This document shows, in pieces, positions 19,309 through 29,247 of a DNA stretch of 64,000 nucleotides; position 1 is the stretch's first letter, and each line of letters opens with the position of its first letter. The DNA is from Brevundimonas vesicularis. GTDB taxonomy: Bacteria > Pseudomonadota > Alphaproteobacteria > Caulobacterales > Caulobacteraceae. The translations under genes were made by a program, and so were the position numbers. Under the pieces are notes generated by a model that saw only the letters and a program-made list of their open reading frames with translations, did not search any database and was not told the origin of the DNA. Location of the stretch: NCBI RefSeq assembly GCF_027886425.1, contig NZ_CP115671.1, forward strand, positions 2,976,001 to 3,040,000, written 5' to 3'.

Positions 19309-21993
19309 TTGCCCGAAACGGCGCCCGCAACGCCCGCGACTTCAGCCGTTCCGCGCCGCAAGCGCGGGCGGCTGAAGGTGTTTCTGGGCATGTCGCCCGG
19401 CGTGGGCAAGACCTATGAGATGCTGCGCGCCGCACGCCGTCGAAAGGCCGAGGGGCTGGACGTCGTCGTCGGCGTGGTAGAGACCCACGGCCGCAAGGAA
19501 ACGATGAGCCTGCTGCGCGGGCTCGACGTCATGCCGCGCGCGCCCATTGAACACCGCGACCGCGCCTTGATGGAGTTCGACCTCGACGGCGCCCTGGCGC
19601 GACGGCCCGAACTGTTGCTGGTCGACGAATACGCCCACTCCAACGCGCCGGGTTCGCGCCATCCCAAGCGCTGGCAGGATGTGGAGGAGCTGCGCGACGC
19701 GGGCATCGACGTCTGGACCACGCTGAACATCCAGCATCTGGAAAGCCTGTCCGACGTCATTCTGCGCATCACCGGCGTGCGCCAGCGCGAGGCGGTGCCC
19801 GACAGCGCCCTGACCGGCGCCGACGACATCGAGGTCATCGACATCACGCCCGAAGACCTGCGGGTGCGTCTAGCTGAAGGCAAGGTCTATGTGCCCGAGA
19901 CGGCGCGGGTGGCGTCCGAGAACTTCTTCAAAATCGAAAACCTGACGGCGCTGCGCGAACTGGCCCTGCGACGCGCGGCCCAGACGGTCGACGACCAGTT
20001 GCTGACCCACCTGCGCGAGCGGGGCGTATCAGGGCCGTGGGCGGCGAACGAGCGGATCCTGGTCTTGGTCGGCGGCGACGCCATGACCGCCTCGCTGGTG
20101 CGGACCGGTCGGCGGATGTCGGACATGATGATGGACGCCCCCTGGTCTGTGGCCCACGTCGAACGGCCCAGCGGATCGCGCGCCGACGCCCGCTCGGCGG
20201 GACGATTGTCCGAGGCTTTCAAACTGGCCGAACAGCTGGGCGGACGCCCGGTGACGATCAGCGGCGACGACGTGGTGCGCGCCGTTCTGGACCACGCCCA
20301 CCGCAACAACGTCACCCAGATCGTCATCGGCAAGACGCGCGGCGGGCGGTTCGCCGAATGGACCGGCCGGGCCCTGGCGACCGAACTGCTGCGCAAGGCC
20401 CAGGGCGTCGCCGTCCACGTCGTGACCGAGGGCGATCTGGCCGCGCCCGAATCGGCGGCCAAGTCGGGCGTCCGGGCGGCGCTGGACTGGCGCGGCTATC
20501 CGGCCGGGGCGGGGTTCGTCCTGGCGGCGACGGGGGCGGCTCTTTTGCTCGATACCCGGTTCGAGCGGGTCGATCTGGGCGTCATCTATCTGGCGGCGGT
20601 GGTGGCGGCCGGGGTGCTGAACGGGCTGCGGCCTGCGCTGGCGGCGGCGACCCTGGCCTTTCTGACCTACAACTTCCTGTTCCTTCAGCCCCGCTACAGC
20701 TTCCTGATCGGTTCGCCGACTGACTTCCTGACGCTGCTGCTGTTCTGGGGCGTGGCCCTGGGCACAGGCGCCCTGGCGGGGCGGGTGCGCGAACAGGCCA
20801 GAGCCGCGCAGCGGCGCGCCGCCGCCGTCTCGGCCCTGCTGGCCGCCAGCCAGACCCTGTCGGCGGGCCAGGATCGCGCGACCACGGCCCGCAGCCTTGC
20901 CGAACAGGCCTCGGCCGCCGCCGGCGCGGGCGCCGTCGTCCTTCTGCCCGACGGCGAGGACATCGTTCTGACGGCGGCCAGTCCCGAGGGCGTGACCCTG
21001 GCCCCCGACGCCATGGCCGCCGCCCGCTGGGCCTGGACCCACGGCGAGGTGACGGGCCACGGCACCGGCACCCTGCCGCAGACCCACTGGCGGTTTCAGC
21101 CCCTGCAGGGCGTGCGCGGCCGGGCCGGCGTGGCGGGCATCGACGCCTCGGCCGTGGCCGCGGGGTCGGACGAGGAACGCCTGGCCATGGCCCTGCTGGA
21201 CCAGGGCGCCGTGGCGCTTGAGCGTGCCGATCTGGCCGGTCAGGCGCTGGAGACCGAGACCCTGCGTCGCGCCGATCGTTTCCGCGCGGCCTTGATGAAC
21301 TCGGTCAGCCACGACCTGCGTACGCCCCTGTCCACCGTCCTGGGCTCCGCGACGACCCTGATCGACTATGGCGCGACCCTGAAGCCCGAGGTCCGCGATG
21401 ACCTGCTGCTCAGCATCCGCGAGGAGGCCGAACGGCTGTCGCGCTATGTCGGCGACCTCTTGGACATGACCCGGCTGGAGGGCGGCGGGCTGAACGTGCG
21501 CACAGACTGGGTGGACGTGCGCGATATTCTCAACGCCGCCGCAGAGCGGGTGGCGCGTCGGCTGGGGACCCGTCACGTGACCCGCGACTTTCCCTCCCAG
21601 TTGAGCCTGGTTCTGTTGGACCAGGGTCTGCTGGAGCAGGCCGTGGTCAACATCCTGGAAAACGCCATCGCCTACAGTCCCGACGGCACGACCATCGAAC
21701 TGGCGGCCTATGAGGATCGCGGCGCCGTCGTCATTTCCATCGAGGACGAGGGCCGAGGCATCCCGACCGCCGAGCTGGAACGGGTGTTCGACAAATTCCG
21801 CCGTATGGAGGAGCCGACCGACCGCGCCAAGGGGGCAGGTCTTGGCCTGGCCATCGCCAAGGGGTTCGTCGAGGCCATGCGCGGCCGCATCGCCGCCGCC
21901 AGCCCGATCCAGGACGACGCCGACGGCAAACGCGGTACTCGCATCCTGATCAGCCTGCCCAAGTCCATCGCCACCCACCCGGATCTGCTGTGA
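19309..21993 (+). CDS. kdpD: osmosensitive K+ channel histidine kinase KdpD
   Basis: 894 residues, TTG start directly after the kdpC stop with GGAGGG upstream. Order: KdpD N-terminal domain with Walker A (GMSPGVGKT, about 25-33) and DEYAHSN, a universal-stress-protein domain (about 240-365), four transmembrane helices (about 395-500), a GAF-like domain, H-box with H668 (SHDLRTPLSTVLG), N-box (VVNILENAIAYS) and G-box (GAGLGLAIAKG). It senses low K+ or c-di-AMP and phosphorylates KdpE to induce the kdp operon. The next gene overlaps by one base. Confidence 0.97.
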   Translation: MPETAPATPATSAVPRRKRGRLKVFLGMSPGVGKTYEMLRAARRRKAEGLDVVVGVVETHGRKETMSLLRGLDVMPRAPIEHRDRALMEFDLDGALARRPELLLVDEYAHSNAPGSRHPKRWQDVEELRDAGIDVWTTLNIQHLESLSDVILRITGVRQREAVPDSALTGADDIEVIDITPEDLRVRLAEGKVYVPETARVASENFFKIENLTALRELALRRAAQTVDDQLLTHLRERGVSGPWAANERILVLVGGDAMTASLVRTGRRMSDMMMDAPWSVAHVERPSGSRADARSAGRLSEAFKLAEQLGGRPVTISGDDVVRAVLDHAHRNNVTQIVIGKTRGGRFAEWTGRALATELLRKAQGVAVHVVTEGDLAAPESAAKSGVRAALDWRGYPAGAGFVLAATGAALLLDTRFERVDLGVIYLAAVVAAGVLNGLRPALAAATLAFLTYNFLFLQPRYSFLIGSPTDFLTLLLFWGVALGTGALAGRVREQARAAQRRAAAVSALLAASQTLSAGQDRATTARSLAEQASAAAGAGAVVLLPDGEDIVLTAASPEGVTLAPDAMAAARWAWTHGEVTGHGTGTLPQTHWRFQPLQGVRGRAGVAGIDASAVAAGSDEERLAMALLDQGAVALERADLAGQALETETLRRADRFRAALMNSVSHDLRTPLSTVLGSATTLIDYGATLKPEVRDDLLLSIREEAERLSRYVGDLLDMTRLEGGGLNVRTDWVDVRDILNAAAERVARRLGTRHVTRDFPSQLSLVLLDQGLLEQAVVNILENAIAYSPDGTTIELAAYEDRGAVVISIEDEGRGIPTAELERVFDKFRRMEEPTDRAKGAGLGLAIAKGFVEAMRGRIAAASPIQDDADGKRGTRILISLPKSIATHPDLL

Positions 21994-22682
21994 TGTCCGC
22001 CGTTCGCCCCCAGGTTCTGGTCATCGACGACGAGCCGCAGATCCACCGCTTCCTGGCGCCCGCCCTGGACGCCGCCGGCTATGAACCCCGTCGCGCCGAC
22101 AGCGGTCAGGAGGGCCTGCGCGCCATCGCCCTTTGGAGCCCCGACGCCGTGGTGCTGGACCTCGGCCTGCCCGACATGGACGGCAAGGACGTTCTGACGC
22201 GGGCGCGCGACTTCTATCAGGGGCCGATCATCGTCCTGTCCGCCCGCGACCGCGAGGCCGAGAAGATCACGGCCCTGGACCTAGGCGCCAACGACTATGT
22301 CGAAAAGCCGTTCGGCGTCGGCGAACTGCTGGCGCGCATCCGCGCGGGTCTGCGTCAGGGCGCGCTGACGCCGGTCGCGGGCGGGGTGGTTACGGCCGGC
22401 GATGTCGTCATCGACCTGGACCGCCGCATCGTCACACGCGCCGGTGAGCGGGTGAAGCTGCGCCCCAAGGAATACGACGTCCTGGCCTACCTCGCCCGCA
22501 ACGCCGGCAAGGTCCTGGGTCATGCCGACCTGCTCAAGACCATCTGGGGCGCCGGCCACGCCGACGACGTGCAGTATCTGCGCGTCGTCGTCGGCCAACT
22601 CCGGCACAAGCTCGAGGCCGATCCGGCTCAGCCCGTCCTGCTCGTGACCGAGCCGGGCGTAGGCTATCGGCTGGCGGACTGA
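21993..22682 (+). CDS. kdpE: response regulator KdpE
   Basis: 229 residues from the ATG at 21993 (TGATG overlap with kdpD; GTG at 21990 would add one residue). Receiver domain with D56 in VLDLGLPDMDG and K in EKPFG, and a winged-helix C-terminal domain (LRPKEYDVLAYLARNAG, VVVGQLRHKLE, TEPGVGYRL). It activates kdp transcription in response to KdpD. The operon appears to end here; only a weak GC-rich hairpin follows. Confidence 0.96.
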   Translation: MSAVRPQVLVIDDEPQIHRFLAPALDAAGYEPRRADSGQEGLRAIALWSPDAVVLDLGLPDMDGKDVLTRARDFYQGPIIVLSARDREAEKITALDLGANDYVEKPFGVGELLARIRAGLRQGALTPVAGGVVTAGDVVIDLDRRIVTRAGERVKLRPKEYDVLAYLARNAGKVLGHADLLKTIWGAGHADDVQYLRVVVGQLRHKLEADPAQPVLLVTEPGVGYRLAD

Positions 22683-22729
22683 GCCCTTCGGCGAGAGGGT
22701 TCGGCTGTCTTTTCAGATGCAGCCTCATA

Positions 22730-23698
22730 ATGGCCGGCGCGTTGTCTGCGAAACCCATGTATAATCCAGGCCCCCTCCCCCCGATCGTCTATCACCCGGC
22801 CTACAGCGCCGAACTGCCATCGGGTCATCGCTTTCCGATGCAGAAGTATGCGCGCCTGGTCGAGGTGCTGAGAGAGGAAGGGCTGATCGGACCGGAGGGG
22901 CTGTGTGAGCCCGAACCTGCGGATTACTCGCTGCTCGCCGCCGTGCACGATCCCGACTATGTGCGCCAGGTGCTGGACGCCTGCGTTCCGCCGAAGGTCG
23001 AACGGGTCATCGGCCTGCCCATCACGCAGAGCGTCGTCGAACGCACGCAGGCCGCCGTCGGCGGTACGCTGACCGCAGCCCGTCTCGCCCTTTGCCATGG
23101 CCTCGCCTGCAATACAGCCGGAGGCAGCCATCACGCCGGCCCCATGGGCGGCGCAGGCTTCTGCGTCTTCAACGACATCGGCGTGGCCGCGCGAGCCCTG
23201 ATCGACAGTGGCGAAGTCGGACAGGTCCTGGTGGTCGATCTGGACGTCCACCAGGGCGATGGAACCGCCTTCATCTTCGAGCACGAGCCCCGCGTCTTCA
23301 CCTTTTCCATGCATGGCGAAAAGAACTTTCCGGTGCGGAGGGGGCCCAGCGATCTGGATATCGACCTGCCCGACGGAACCGGCGACGCGGCCTATGTCGC
23401 TAGGCTCAAAGACGTTTTGCCCCACCTGCTTCAACGCGTTGCGCCGGATCTCGTCTTCTACATCGCCGGCGTCGATCCGCACGAAAGCGACCGGCTGGGG
23501 CGGCTGTCGCTGAGCGACGAGGGATTGGCTGCACGCGACGCCTATGTGCTTGAAACCTGTCTGGCGGTCGCGCCGGTCGTCGGCGTCATCGGCGGTGGAT
23601 ACGACCACGATATTGATCGTCTGGCGCGCCGCCACGCGACACTCCACCGCGCGGCCGCCCAGGCCTGGCGGCGCGGTCTGGGCCGGCGGGAGGCTTGA
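22730..23698 (+). CDS. histone-deacetylase-family hydrolase
   Basis: 322 residues (start at 22730; an in-frame ATG at 22757 is also possible, as neither has a clear ribosome binding site). Class II/bacterial HDAC-like fold with catalytic GGSHHAGPMGGAGFCVFND (two adjacent His), zinc ligands in DLDVHQGDGT and VDPHESDRLGRL, and C-terminal GGGYDHDI in place of the usual GGGY. Bacterial members remove acyl groups from polyamines, acetoin-related or other small amides, and lysines. The substrate is not predictable here. It forms a pair with the 2H phosphoesterase gene that follows 2 nt after its stop. Confidence 0.92.
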   Translation: MAGALSAKPMYNPGPLPPIVYHPAYSAELPSGHRFPMQKYARLVEVLREEGLIGPEGLCEPEPADYSLLAAVHDPDYVRQVLDACVPPKVERVIGLPITQSVVERTQAAVGGTLTAARLALCHGLACNTAGGSHHAGPMGGAGFCVFNDIGVAARALIDSGEVGQVLVVDLDVHQGDGTAFIFEHEPRVFTFSMHGEKNFPVRRGPSDLDIDLPDGTGDAAYVARLKDVLPHLLQRVAPDLVFYIAGVDPHESDRLGRLSLSDEGLAARDAYVLETCLAVAPVVGVIGGGYDHDIDRLARRHATLHRAAAQAWRRGLGRREA

Positions 23699-23700
23699 TC

Positions 23701-24231
23701 GTGGCAGACCCGGCGCCGCTCATCATCACCGCAGCCCTGGACGACGGCGCCTTCGACTGGTTCGACGGCTTGCGTCAGGCGCACTTTCCCCGCCACCGCA
23801 ACGTCGTCCCGGCCCATCTGACCCTGTTCCACGCCCTCCCCGGCGCGCAGGAAGACTTCGTGTTGGAGACGCTGAAGTCGGCGTGCCGACGCCAGGCGCC
23901 CATCCGCCTCGATGTGCGCGGCCCGTGGCCCCTGGGGCGTGGCGTGGCCTACCGCCTGGCGTCCGCCGATCTGGACCGACTGCGTAGACAACTCGCGGAG
24001 GCCTTTTCGCCCTGGCTAACCCGCCAGGACCAGGCCCCGTTCCGACCGCACATCACGATCCAGAACAAGGTCGAGCCCCCAGACGCCAAACAGTTGCTTG
24101 AGTACCTTAAATTGGAGTTCGAGCCGTTCGACATTCTCGCTGAAGGCCTGCTCGTCTGGCGCTATCTGGACGGCCCGTGGGAGGCGATTGATCGGATCCC
24201 ATTCGATAGCGAGCTGCCCCTCGACGATTAG
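23701..24231 (+). CDS. 2H phosphoesterase, 2'-5' RNA ligase-like
   Basis: 176 residues. The GTG at 23701 is preferred because GGGAGG (23688-23693) lies 7 nt upstream; an earlier TTG overlapping the previous stop is too close to that site. Both signature HxT/S-x motifs are present: H39 in HLTLF and H117 in HITIQ, which form the two-histidine active site that hydrolyses 2',3'-cyclic or 2'-5' phosphodiester bonds. Two-gene unit with the deacetylase-like gene. The natural substrate is unknown. Confidence 0.88.
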   Translation: MADPAPLIITAALDDGAFDWFDGLRQAHFPRHRNVVPAHLTLFHALPGAQEDFVLETLKSACRRQAPIRLDVRGPWPLGRGVAYRLASADLDRLRRQLAEAFSPWLTRQDQAPFRPHITIQNKVEPPDAKQLLEYLKLEFEPFDILAEGLLVWRYLDGPWEAIDRIPFDSELPLDD

Positions 24232-24250
24232 AATGCACCCGACAGCGCGA

Positions 24251-24327
24251 TGGCGACCCCGGCAGGACTCCAACCTGCGACCTCGGCTTTAGGAAAGCCT
24301 TGCTCTATGCAGCTGAGCTACGGGGCC
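24251..24327 (-). tRNA. tRNA-Arg (anticodon CCU)
   Basis: Reverse complement folds as a 77-nt cloverleaf: acceptor GGCCCCG/CGGGGTC, D-arm GCTC/GAGC, anticodon loop TTCCTAA giving anticodon CCU (reads AGG), T-arm GCAGG/CCTGC, and an encoded CCA at 24251-24253. The anticodon stem has one A-G mismatch at its outer pair. Confidence 0.95.
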
Positions 24328-24535
24328 ACGCAGGACGCCGTAGCGGGTCGGGGCGGCGGGGGGAAGTCGGGGCGGCGAAAAAGTCGGGCGGCGGTCGTTC
24401 GACTCCGGCGTCGGGCGTTTGTGGTTAAGGCTGCTTAACCTACCAGATATCGCGGTGAACAAAGGACGAAACGGGCGATGTCAGCGATTCGGTCCTGATT
24501 CGTTTCGCCCTTGTTCCGCGAGAACGGAACGGCCG

Positions 24536-25015
24536 TTAACCGACGGGCGGAATGTGAGCGGTCAGGGCGCGCAGGCCCTCCAAAAGGCGGTCGGAATCGG
24601 CGCTGGTCTGGCCCTGCGCGGTCAGGGTCAGGCGAAGCGCGCGGACATGAACCTCGACCGAGGGCCAGGACCAGCTGCCGGCGCTCTTCATCCGGTCGGC
24701 GATCTCGCACAGGCTGAAGGCGGCTTCGAAGAAGGTCGGGACGTCCAGATAGCCGGCCATGTCGACCATGGCGGAGGCGAAGGCATAGACCTGGGCCGGG
24801 GCGTCCGACGGACGGGTAGCGCACAGGGCCTCGATGGCGTCGACATTGGCCGTCAACAGGGTGAAGACGTGGTCGCGCTGTTCATCCAGCGCCTGGTTGG
24901 CGCGCGACTCGGCCTCGACGATCAGACGACCGCCGGGCCGCGCCATCTGACGCTGGAGCGAGGTGTGGACGCGGCGGACGGTGGGCGTCTTGGGCGCGGC
25001 GGCTGGCTCGGTCAC
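24536..25015 (-). CDS. cheE: CheE-like chemotaxis protein
   Basis: 159 residues, last gene of the che operon. Its position after cheU and a response regulator matches CheE of Caulobacter. It is helical throughout (RVHTSLQRQMARPGGRLIVE, LYDEQRDHVF-like segment around residue 45), without any catalytic motif or membrane segment. CheE proteins accompany the major Caulobacter chemotaxis cluster, but their biochemical role is not well defined. It overlaps the upstream regulator gene by 4 nt. The 208 bp between it and tRNA-Arg hold no gene, only small inverted repeats. Confidence 0.7.
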   Translation of the reverse strand: MTEPAAAPKTPTVRRVHTSLQRQMARPGGRLIVEAESRANQALDEQRDHVFTLLTANVDAIEALCATRPSDAPAQVYAFASAMVDMAGYLDVPTFFEAAFSLCEIADRMKSAGSWSWPSVEVHVRALRLTLTAQGQTSADSDRLLEGLRALTAHIPPVG

Positions 25016-25602
25016 AGGCTGACCTTCATCGGCTTCATCAGCATGTCGATGTCGTCCTGATCCATGTTTTCCTCGACCGCCTCGCCCAGATCGCCGGACA
25101 GGTCGCTTGAGCGGCGGCCGTCGGTGCCGGGGGGCGGCCCATAGTTGCGCACCCTGCGGTCGGGCCCGATGTAGTGTTCGGCCTCGACGAAATCCCGGTC
25201 CTCGCCGCCCAGCCAGATGATCCGTTTCAGCAGCAGGGACGGCGACAGGGGTTTGGCGACGATGAAGCTGGCGCCGCAGTCGCGGCCCTGCTGGACCTTG
25301 GCCTGGGAAGCGTGGCCGAGGATCATGATGACGGGCACATAGCGGGTCGGCGTGGGGGCGTCGCGCCGCAGCCAGCGCACGAAGTCATAGCCGTCCATGT
25401 CCGGCATGATGCAGTCGATCAAAATCAGATCGACCGAGCGGCGCGCCAACAGTTCGACGGCCGCCTGGGCCGAGGCGCACTTGATCTGCTCCTTGCAGCC
25501 GAAGCCCTGGACGATGGAACCCAGCATATCCAGCGACGTGGGCTGGTCGTCGATCAGAAGGACCGTCGTGTGCGCCAGATTGACCCGATCGCTCTTGGCC
25601 AT
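25012..25602 (-). CDS. CheY-like response regulator with C-terminal extension (third of the cluster)
   Basis: 196 residues. Receiver domain 1-130 with the acidic pair D18-D19, phospho-acceptor D63 in LILIDCIMPDMDG and K in VAKPLSP. The 65-residue tail (RRVRNYGPPPGTDGRRSSDL, then an acidic EAVEENMDQDDIDMLM) is not a known output domain. The position equals CheYIII of the Caulobacter operon. It may bind the motor, act as a phosphate sink or signal to other outputs. It lies 4 nt after the cheU stop. Confidence 0.85.
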   Translation of the reverse strand: MAKSDRVNLAHTTVLLIDDQPTSLDMLGSIVQGFGCKEQIKCASAQAAVELLARRSVDLILIDCIMPDMDGYDFVRWLRRDAPTPTRYVPVIMILGHASQAKVQQGRDCGASFIVAKPLSPSLLLKRIIWLGGEDRDFVEAEHYIGPDRRVRNYGPPPGTDGRRSSDLSGDLGEAVEENMDQDDIDMLMKPMKVSL

Positions 25603-25606
25603 GGCG

Positions 25607-25951
25607 TCAGAACAGCATGAGGTCGCCGGCGTCGGCGTTCGATTGCGGGCGATGCTCGCCGGCGGCGGGACGAAGGCGGCCGGCCATGTCGGCCAGCGAC
25701 AGGCGGCTGACGGCCTCGGACGGGCTGGCGCCGCCGCCCAGCATGCGCAGGACGCCGGACAGAGCCTCGAGACGCTGGGTCAGGGCGTCCAGGGCCTGGG
25801 CCTGGGTCAGGGCATTGGGCCGTTCCTCGGGCGGGGCGCGGCGGACCAGATCGCTGACCAGGGCCTCGATCCCGTCGATGCCTTCGCGCACCAGCATCAG
25901 CTCGTCGGCGACGGCGGCCAGCAGATCGGCGTGTTCGGGCGGGGCGCTCAT
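25607..25951 (-). CDS. cheU: CheU-like chemotaxis protein
   Basis: 114 residues, mainly helical and acidic (MSAPPEHADLLAAVADELML, then LRRAPPEERPNALTQ-type linker and a second helix pair), with the C-terminal tail DAGDLMLF. The position between cheD and the third response regulator matches CheU of Caulobacter. No catalytic motif is present. It starts 2 nt after the cheD stop. Function is undefined; interaction with chemotaxis signalling proteins is assumed from operon membership. Confidence 0.65.
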   Translation of the reverse strand: MSAPPEHADLLAAVADELMLVREGIDGIEALVSDLVRRAPPEERPNALTQAQALDALTQRLEALSGVLRMLGGGASPSEAVSRLSLADMAGRLRPAAGEHRPQSNADAGDLMLF

Positions 25952-25953
25952 CT

Positions 25954-26496
25954 TCAGAACAGTTCCAGGGCGCCGGTGTCGACCGGAGCCATGACGGGCA
26001 CGGGCTTGGGCGCGACGACATCGGTGACGGCGCGCTGCAGGGCGCGGCCGGTGACGGGCCAGTAGTGCAGGCGCCGACCGCCGTCGCCGCGCAGGCTGCC
26101 GCCGACGACAGGGATGCCTTCATCGCGCAGGAATTTCTCGGCGAAGTCGGCGTTGCTGCGCCCGACGTCGCGCAGGCTGTCGAACATGCGGCCGCCGCCG
26201 AACAGCTTGGCCTCCAGCCGGTCGCGACGGGCGCCGGCCTTGAGCATGTCGTTGATCAGCAGCTCCATCGCATAGGCGCCGTAGCGACGCCCCGCGTCGG
26301 TGCCCGCGCCCGAGCCTTCGGGCAGCAGGAAGTGATTCATGCCGCCGACGCCTGCCAACGGATCACGCACGCACATGGCGACGCAGGACCCCAGGATGGT
26401 GCTGAGCACGACATTGGGATCGGACGTGATGAAGTGCTCGCCCTGACCGACGTGAACGCGTTTTTCGACCGTGTCCTTCAGGGCGGCGAAACTCAT
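25954..26496 (-). CDS. cheD: chemoreceptor glutamine deamidase CheD
   Basis: 180 residues. CheD deamidates specific glutamines in chemoreceptors and can bind CheY-type phosphatases. The catalytic cysteine is C38 in [11 protein letters not shown] and the histidine H55 in GGMNHFLLP; the KLFGGGRMF and [15 protein letters not shown] motifs are also typical. The protein ends in a short tail VDTGALELF. It overlaps the upstream cheY by 4 nt. Confidence 0.95.
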   Translation of the reverse strand: MSFAALKDTVEKRVHVGQGEHFITSDPNVVLSTILGSCVAMCVRDPLAGVGGMNHFLLPEGSGAGTDAGRRYGAYAMELLINDMLKAGARRDRLEAKLFGGGRMFDSLRDVGRSNADFAEKFLRDEGIPVVGGSLRGDGGRRLHYWPVTGRALQRAVTDVVAPKPVPVMAPVDTGALELF

Positions 26497-26882
26497 GTCA
26501 GGGGACCGAAAACGGCTTCCAGCTTGCCCTTCAGCTGGGCGACGGTGAAAGGCTTGACCAGGTAGTTGTTGACGCCGAACTGCACCGCACGTTGGACCAG
26601 CTCGCGGTCGGCGCGGCCCGTCAGCATGATGAAGGCGGTCTTGGAGGTGGGGGGATGGGCGCGAACGGCGCGCAGCAGGCCCAGACCGTCCAGGTTCGGC
26701 ATATTGTAGTCGGAGATGATCAGGTGCGCGGGCTTGGACACGATCTCGCGCAAGGCGATTTCGCCGTCGGCGGCCTCGCGGATCTCGCGCACGCCGAGTT
26801 GTTGCAGGCTGGTGCGGACCAGCGAACGCATCGTCATCTGATCATCGACGACCAGGCAGTGAAGTGAGGCGGCGGCGGGCAT
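26493..26882 (-). CDS. cheY: CheY-type single-domain response regulator (second of the cluster)
   Basis: 129 residues, receiver only. Acid pair D13-D14, phospho-acceptor D58 in [14 protein letters not shown] in LTGRA and K in LVKPF. The ending ([12 protein letters not shown]) is close to classical CheY, which carries the CheA signal to the flagellar motor. It lies between cheB and cheD, as CheYII does in Caulobacter, the regulator shown there to control motor switching. It starts 15 nt after cheB. Confidence 0.93.
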   Translation of the reverse strand: MPAAASLHCLVVDDQMTMRSLVRTSLQQLGVREIREAADGEIALREIVSKPAHLIISDYNMPNLDGLGLLRAVRAHPPTSKTAFIMLTGRADRELVQRAVQFGVNNYLVKPFTVAQLKGKLEAVFGPLT

Positions 26883-26897
26883 AGGTTACGCTCCCGA

Positions 26898-27935
26898 TTA
26901 GGCGACTGACCGCGCAGCCGGATCGGCGCACAGTTCGAGAATGGCGGGGGACAGGCGGTGCAACGGCAACTGCCGCTCCACGGCGCCGATTTCATGGGCG
27001 GCCTTGGGCATGCCGTAGACGACGCAAGTCGCCTCGTCCTGGCCCAGCGTGCGGCCGCCGGCCTGGCGCATCGTCAGCAGGCCCTTGGCGCCGTCACGGC
27101 CCATGCCGGTCAGGATAACGCCGGTCATCGGACGCTTCAGCCGGGCGACGGAGTCGAACATCACATCGACCGACGGGCGGTGGCCGTTGACGGGATCACT
27201 GGCGATCAGGCGGCAACGGGGCGTCAGGCCGCCGGACACCTCAAGATGGGTTGCGCCGCCGGGGGCCAGATAGATGTGGCCCGGCTTCAGCGGGGCGCCG
27301 TCCACCGCCTCAGTCACGGTCGGGGCGCAGACACGGTCCAGGCGGGCGGCGAAGCTGGCGGTGAAGGTCGCCGGCATATGCTGGGTGATGACGGTCGCCG
27401 GGCAATCCAGCGGGAAGCCGCTGAGCACGGTCAGCAGAGCCTCGACCCCCCCAGTGGACGAACCGATGGCGAGAATCTGTTGGGGGTCGGCGTGATAGGC
27501 GCGCGGCGCCTCGGCGGCGGCGGGCGTGTCGCCGCGGGCGCGGACGCGCGACCGGGCGGCGGTCTTCACCTTGCCGATCAGGTCGTGGAAGGCATCGACG
27601 CTGGCGACCGCCGGCTTGGCCACCGCGTCCACGGCGCCGATTTCCAGCGCGGCCAGGGTCACGTCCGTGCCCGCCGCCGTCAGGGTCGAGACCATGACCA
27701 CCGGCATGGGCCGCAGCCGCATGATCTTTTCCAAGAACTCCAGCCCGTTCATATTGGGCATCTCGACATCCAGGGTGAGAACGTCGGGGTTCAGGGCCTT
27801 GATCGCGGCGCGCGCCTCGATGGGATCGGCGGCGGTGCCGACGACCTCGATCTCAGGGTCCGACTTCAGGGCGGCCGAGATCAGCCCGCGCATGGTCAGG
27901 CTGTCGTCAACGACGAGGACGCGGACGGGGCTCAT
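26898..27935 (-). CDS. cheB: protein-glutamate methylesterase CheB
   Basis: 345 residues from the ATG at 27935, which overlaps the cheR stop (ATGA). Receiver domain with D56 in [12 protein letters not shown], linker around 120-150, then the methylesterase domain with the catalytic triad: Ser in GSSTGG, His in ITQHMP and Asp in GMGRDGAKG. It demethylates and deamidates chemoreceptors in feedback with CheR. Confidence 0.97.
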   Translation of the reverse strand: MSPVRVLVVDDSLTMRGLISAALKSDPEIEVVGTAADPIEARAAIKALNPDVLTLDVEMPNMNGLEFLEKIMRLRPMPVVMVSTLTAAGTDVTLAALEIGAVDAVAKPAVASVDAFHDLIGKVKTAARSRVRARGDTPAAAEAPRAYHADPQQILAIGSSTGGVEALLTVLSGFPLDCPATVITQHMPATFTASFAARLDRVCAPTVTEAVDGAPLKPGHIYLAPGGATHLEVSGGLTPRCRLIASDPVNGHRPSVDVMFDSVARLKRPMTGVILTGMGRDGAKGLLTMRQAGGRTLGQDEATCVVYGMPKAAHEIGAVERQLPLHRLSPAILELCADPAARSVA

Positions 27936-28792
27936 GCGCCCCCCAGGCGATAGGTGGTCAGGCCGGCGGTCTGGAGCTGGCTGGTCGCTGGGCCGGAGAC
28001 TCGTTCTGAGTGACCTATGTAGAGGGTCGCGCCGGGGTTCATCAGCGGGGTGAACCGCTTCCACACCCGCTCCTGGGTCGCGTCGTCGAAGTAGATGACG
28101 ACGTTACGGCAGAAGATGACGTCGAACTTGCCCTTCATCGGCCAGTCGCCGATCAGGTTCAGCTCCTTGAAGCTGACCAGACGCTTCAGCTGCTGACCCG
28201 CAACCCACTGGCCGCGATCGGCGCGGTCGAAATATTTGCGCCACAGGGTGACGGGCGCGGGCTCCAGCGCCTCTTCGGAATAGACGCCGTCATGGCCCTG
28301 GACGACCATGTTGGGATCGATGTCGGTGGCCAGGATACGCAAATCCAGCTCGGCCGCCTCGGGCAGAGCCTGGAGCACGGTCAGGGCCATCGAATAGGGC
28401 TCCTGCCCGTTCGAGCAGGCCGCCGACCACAGACGGACCCGGCCGCCGGCGCGGGCGCGCGCCGCCAGTTCGGGCATGACCCGGTCGCGCAGGTCGTCGA
28501 AATGGTGCGGCTCGCGATAGAAGCGGGTGACGTTGGTGGTCAGGGCCGCCGTCATCTTCTGACGCTCGTCCACGCCGTCCACGCCCTCGACCAGGGCGCA
28601 GTAGTCGCGGAAGCTGGTCAGACCCAGGGTGCGCAAACGCTTGGCCAGGCGCGAATACACCAGCGCGGCCTTGCCCTCGTTCAGGGCGATGCCCGCGTGG
28701 GCGTGCAGCATCTGGGCTATATGGCGGAAATCCTCGGCGGTGAAGACGAACTCGCCCTCGACGATCGATCCCCGGCCGGCGGCGGCGGTCAT
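27932..28792 (-). CDS. cheR: chemotaxis protein methyltransferase CheR
   Basis: 286 residues. N-terminal helical domain (1-85) and SAM-binding Rossmann domain with [25 protein letters not shown] and [14 protein letters not shown]. It methylates receptor glutamates using SAM. A beta-subdomain around residue 205-220 could bind a receptor C-terminal pentapeptide, consistent with the WEEF end of the receptor at 32186. It overlaps the cheW end by 4 nt. Confidence 0.97.
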   Translation of the reverse strand: MTAAAGRGSIVEGEFVFTAEDFRHIAQMLHAHAGIALNEGKAALVYSRLAKRLRTLGLTSFRDYCALVEGVDGVDERQKMTAALTTNVTRFYREPHHFDDLRDRVMPELAARARAGGRVRLWSAACSNGQEPYSMALTVLQALPEAAELDLRILATDIDPNMVVQGHDGVYSEEALEPAPVTLWRKYFDRADRGQWVAGQQLKRLVSFKELNLIGDWPMKGKFDVIFCRNVVIYFDDATQERVWKRFTPLMNPGATLYIGHSERVSGPATSQLQTAGLTTYRLGGA

Positions 28793-29244
28793 GCGGCTTC
28801 GGCCTCGACTTGCGGCAGGATGTAATCCAGTTCGATCAGGCTGATCATGCGGCCGTCGATCGAGAAGATGCCCTTGACGAAGGTCTTGACCTGATCGCTG
28901 GCGACGTCGGGCGTCGGCTGGACCGAGGCCTCGCTCATCTGCAGGATGTCGGACACGGCGTCGACCAGCAGGCCGACCATCCGGCCGCCGATATGGGCGA
29001 CCATGATGACGTGGCGCGCCGTCGGTTCCGAGGTCGTCAGGCCGAAGCGCGCGCCCAGATCGATGATCGGCAGGACCGTGCCGCGCAGGTTGATGACGCC
29101 CTTCATGTATCCCGGCGAACGGGGCAGAGGCGTCGCCGGCGTCCAGCCGCGGATTTCGCGCACCGACATGATGTCGACGCAGAATTCCTGACTGCCGATG
29201 CGGAAGGCGATCAGTTCACGCTGGAGATCTTTGGCTTCGGTCAT
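28789..29244 (-). CDS. cheW: chemotaxis coupling protein CheW
   Basis: 151 residues. The CheW/SH3-like fold is seen in [40 protein letters not shown] and [10 protein letters not shown]. It couples chemoreceptors to the kinase CheA. It starts 3 nt after cheA and overlaps cheR. Confidence 0.97.
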   Translation of the reverse strand: MTEAKDLQRELIAFRIGSQEFCVDIMSVREIRGWTPATPLPRSPGYMKGVINLRGTVLPIIDLGARFGLTTSEPTARHVIMVAHIGGRMVGLLVDAVSDILQMSEASVQPTPDVASDQVKTFVKGIFSIDGRMISLIELDYILPQVEAEAA

Positions 29245-29247
29245 GGT

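Noticed and set aside
22683..22729. Terminator after kdpE
   Set aside because: A CCCT/AGGG hairpin is present, but the stem is short and the T-run is not adjacent, so the evidence is too weak.
24251..24327. tRNA-Arg as an integration site of a mobile island
   Set aside because: No direct repeat of the tRNA 3' end, integrase or foreign-looking gene lies nearby.
24423..24440. CtrA box (GGTTAAG-GCTG-CTTAACC)
   Set aside because: The two TTAA half-sites are separated by 6 bp, not the 7 bp required for a CtrA site, and there is no gene start close by. It remains a small inverted repeat of unknown meaning.
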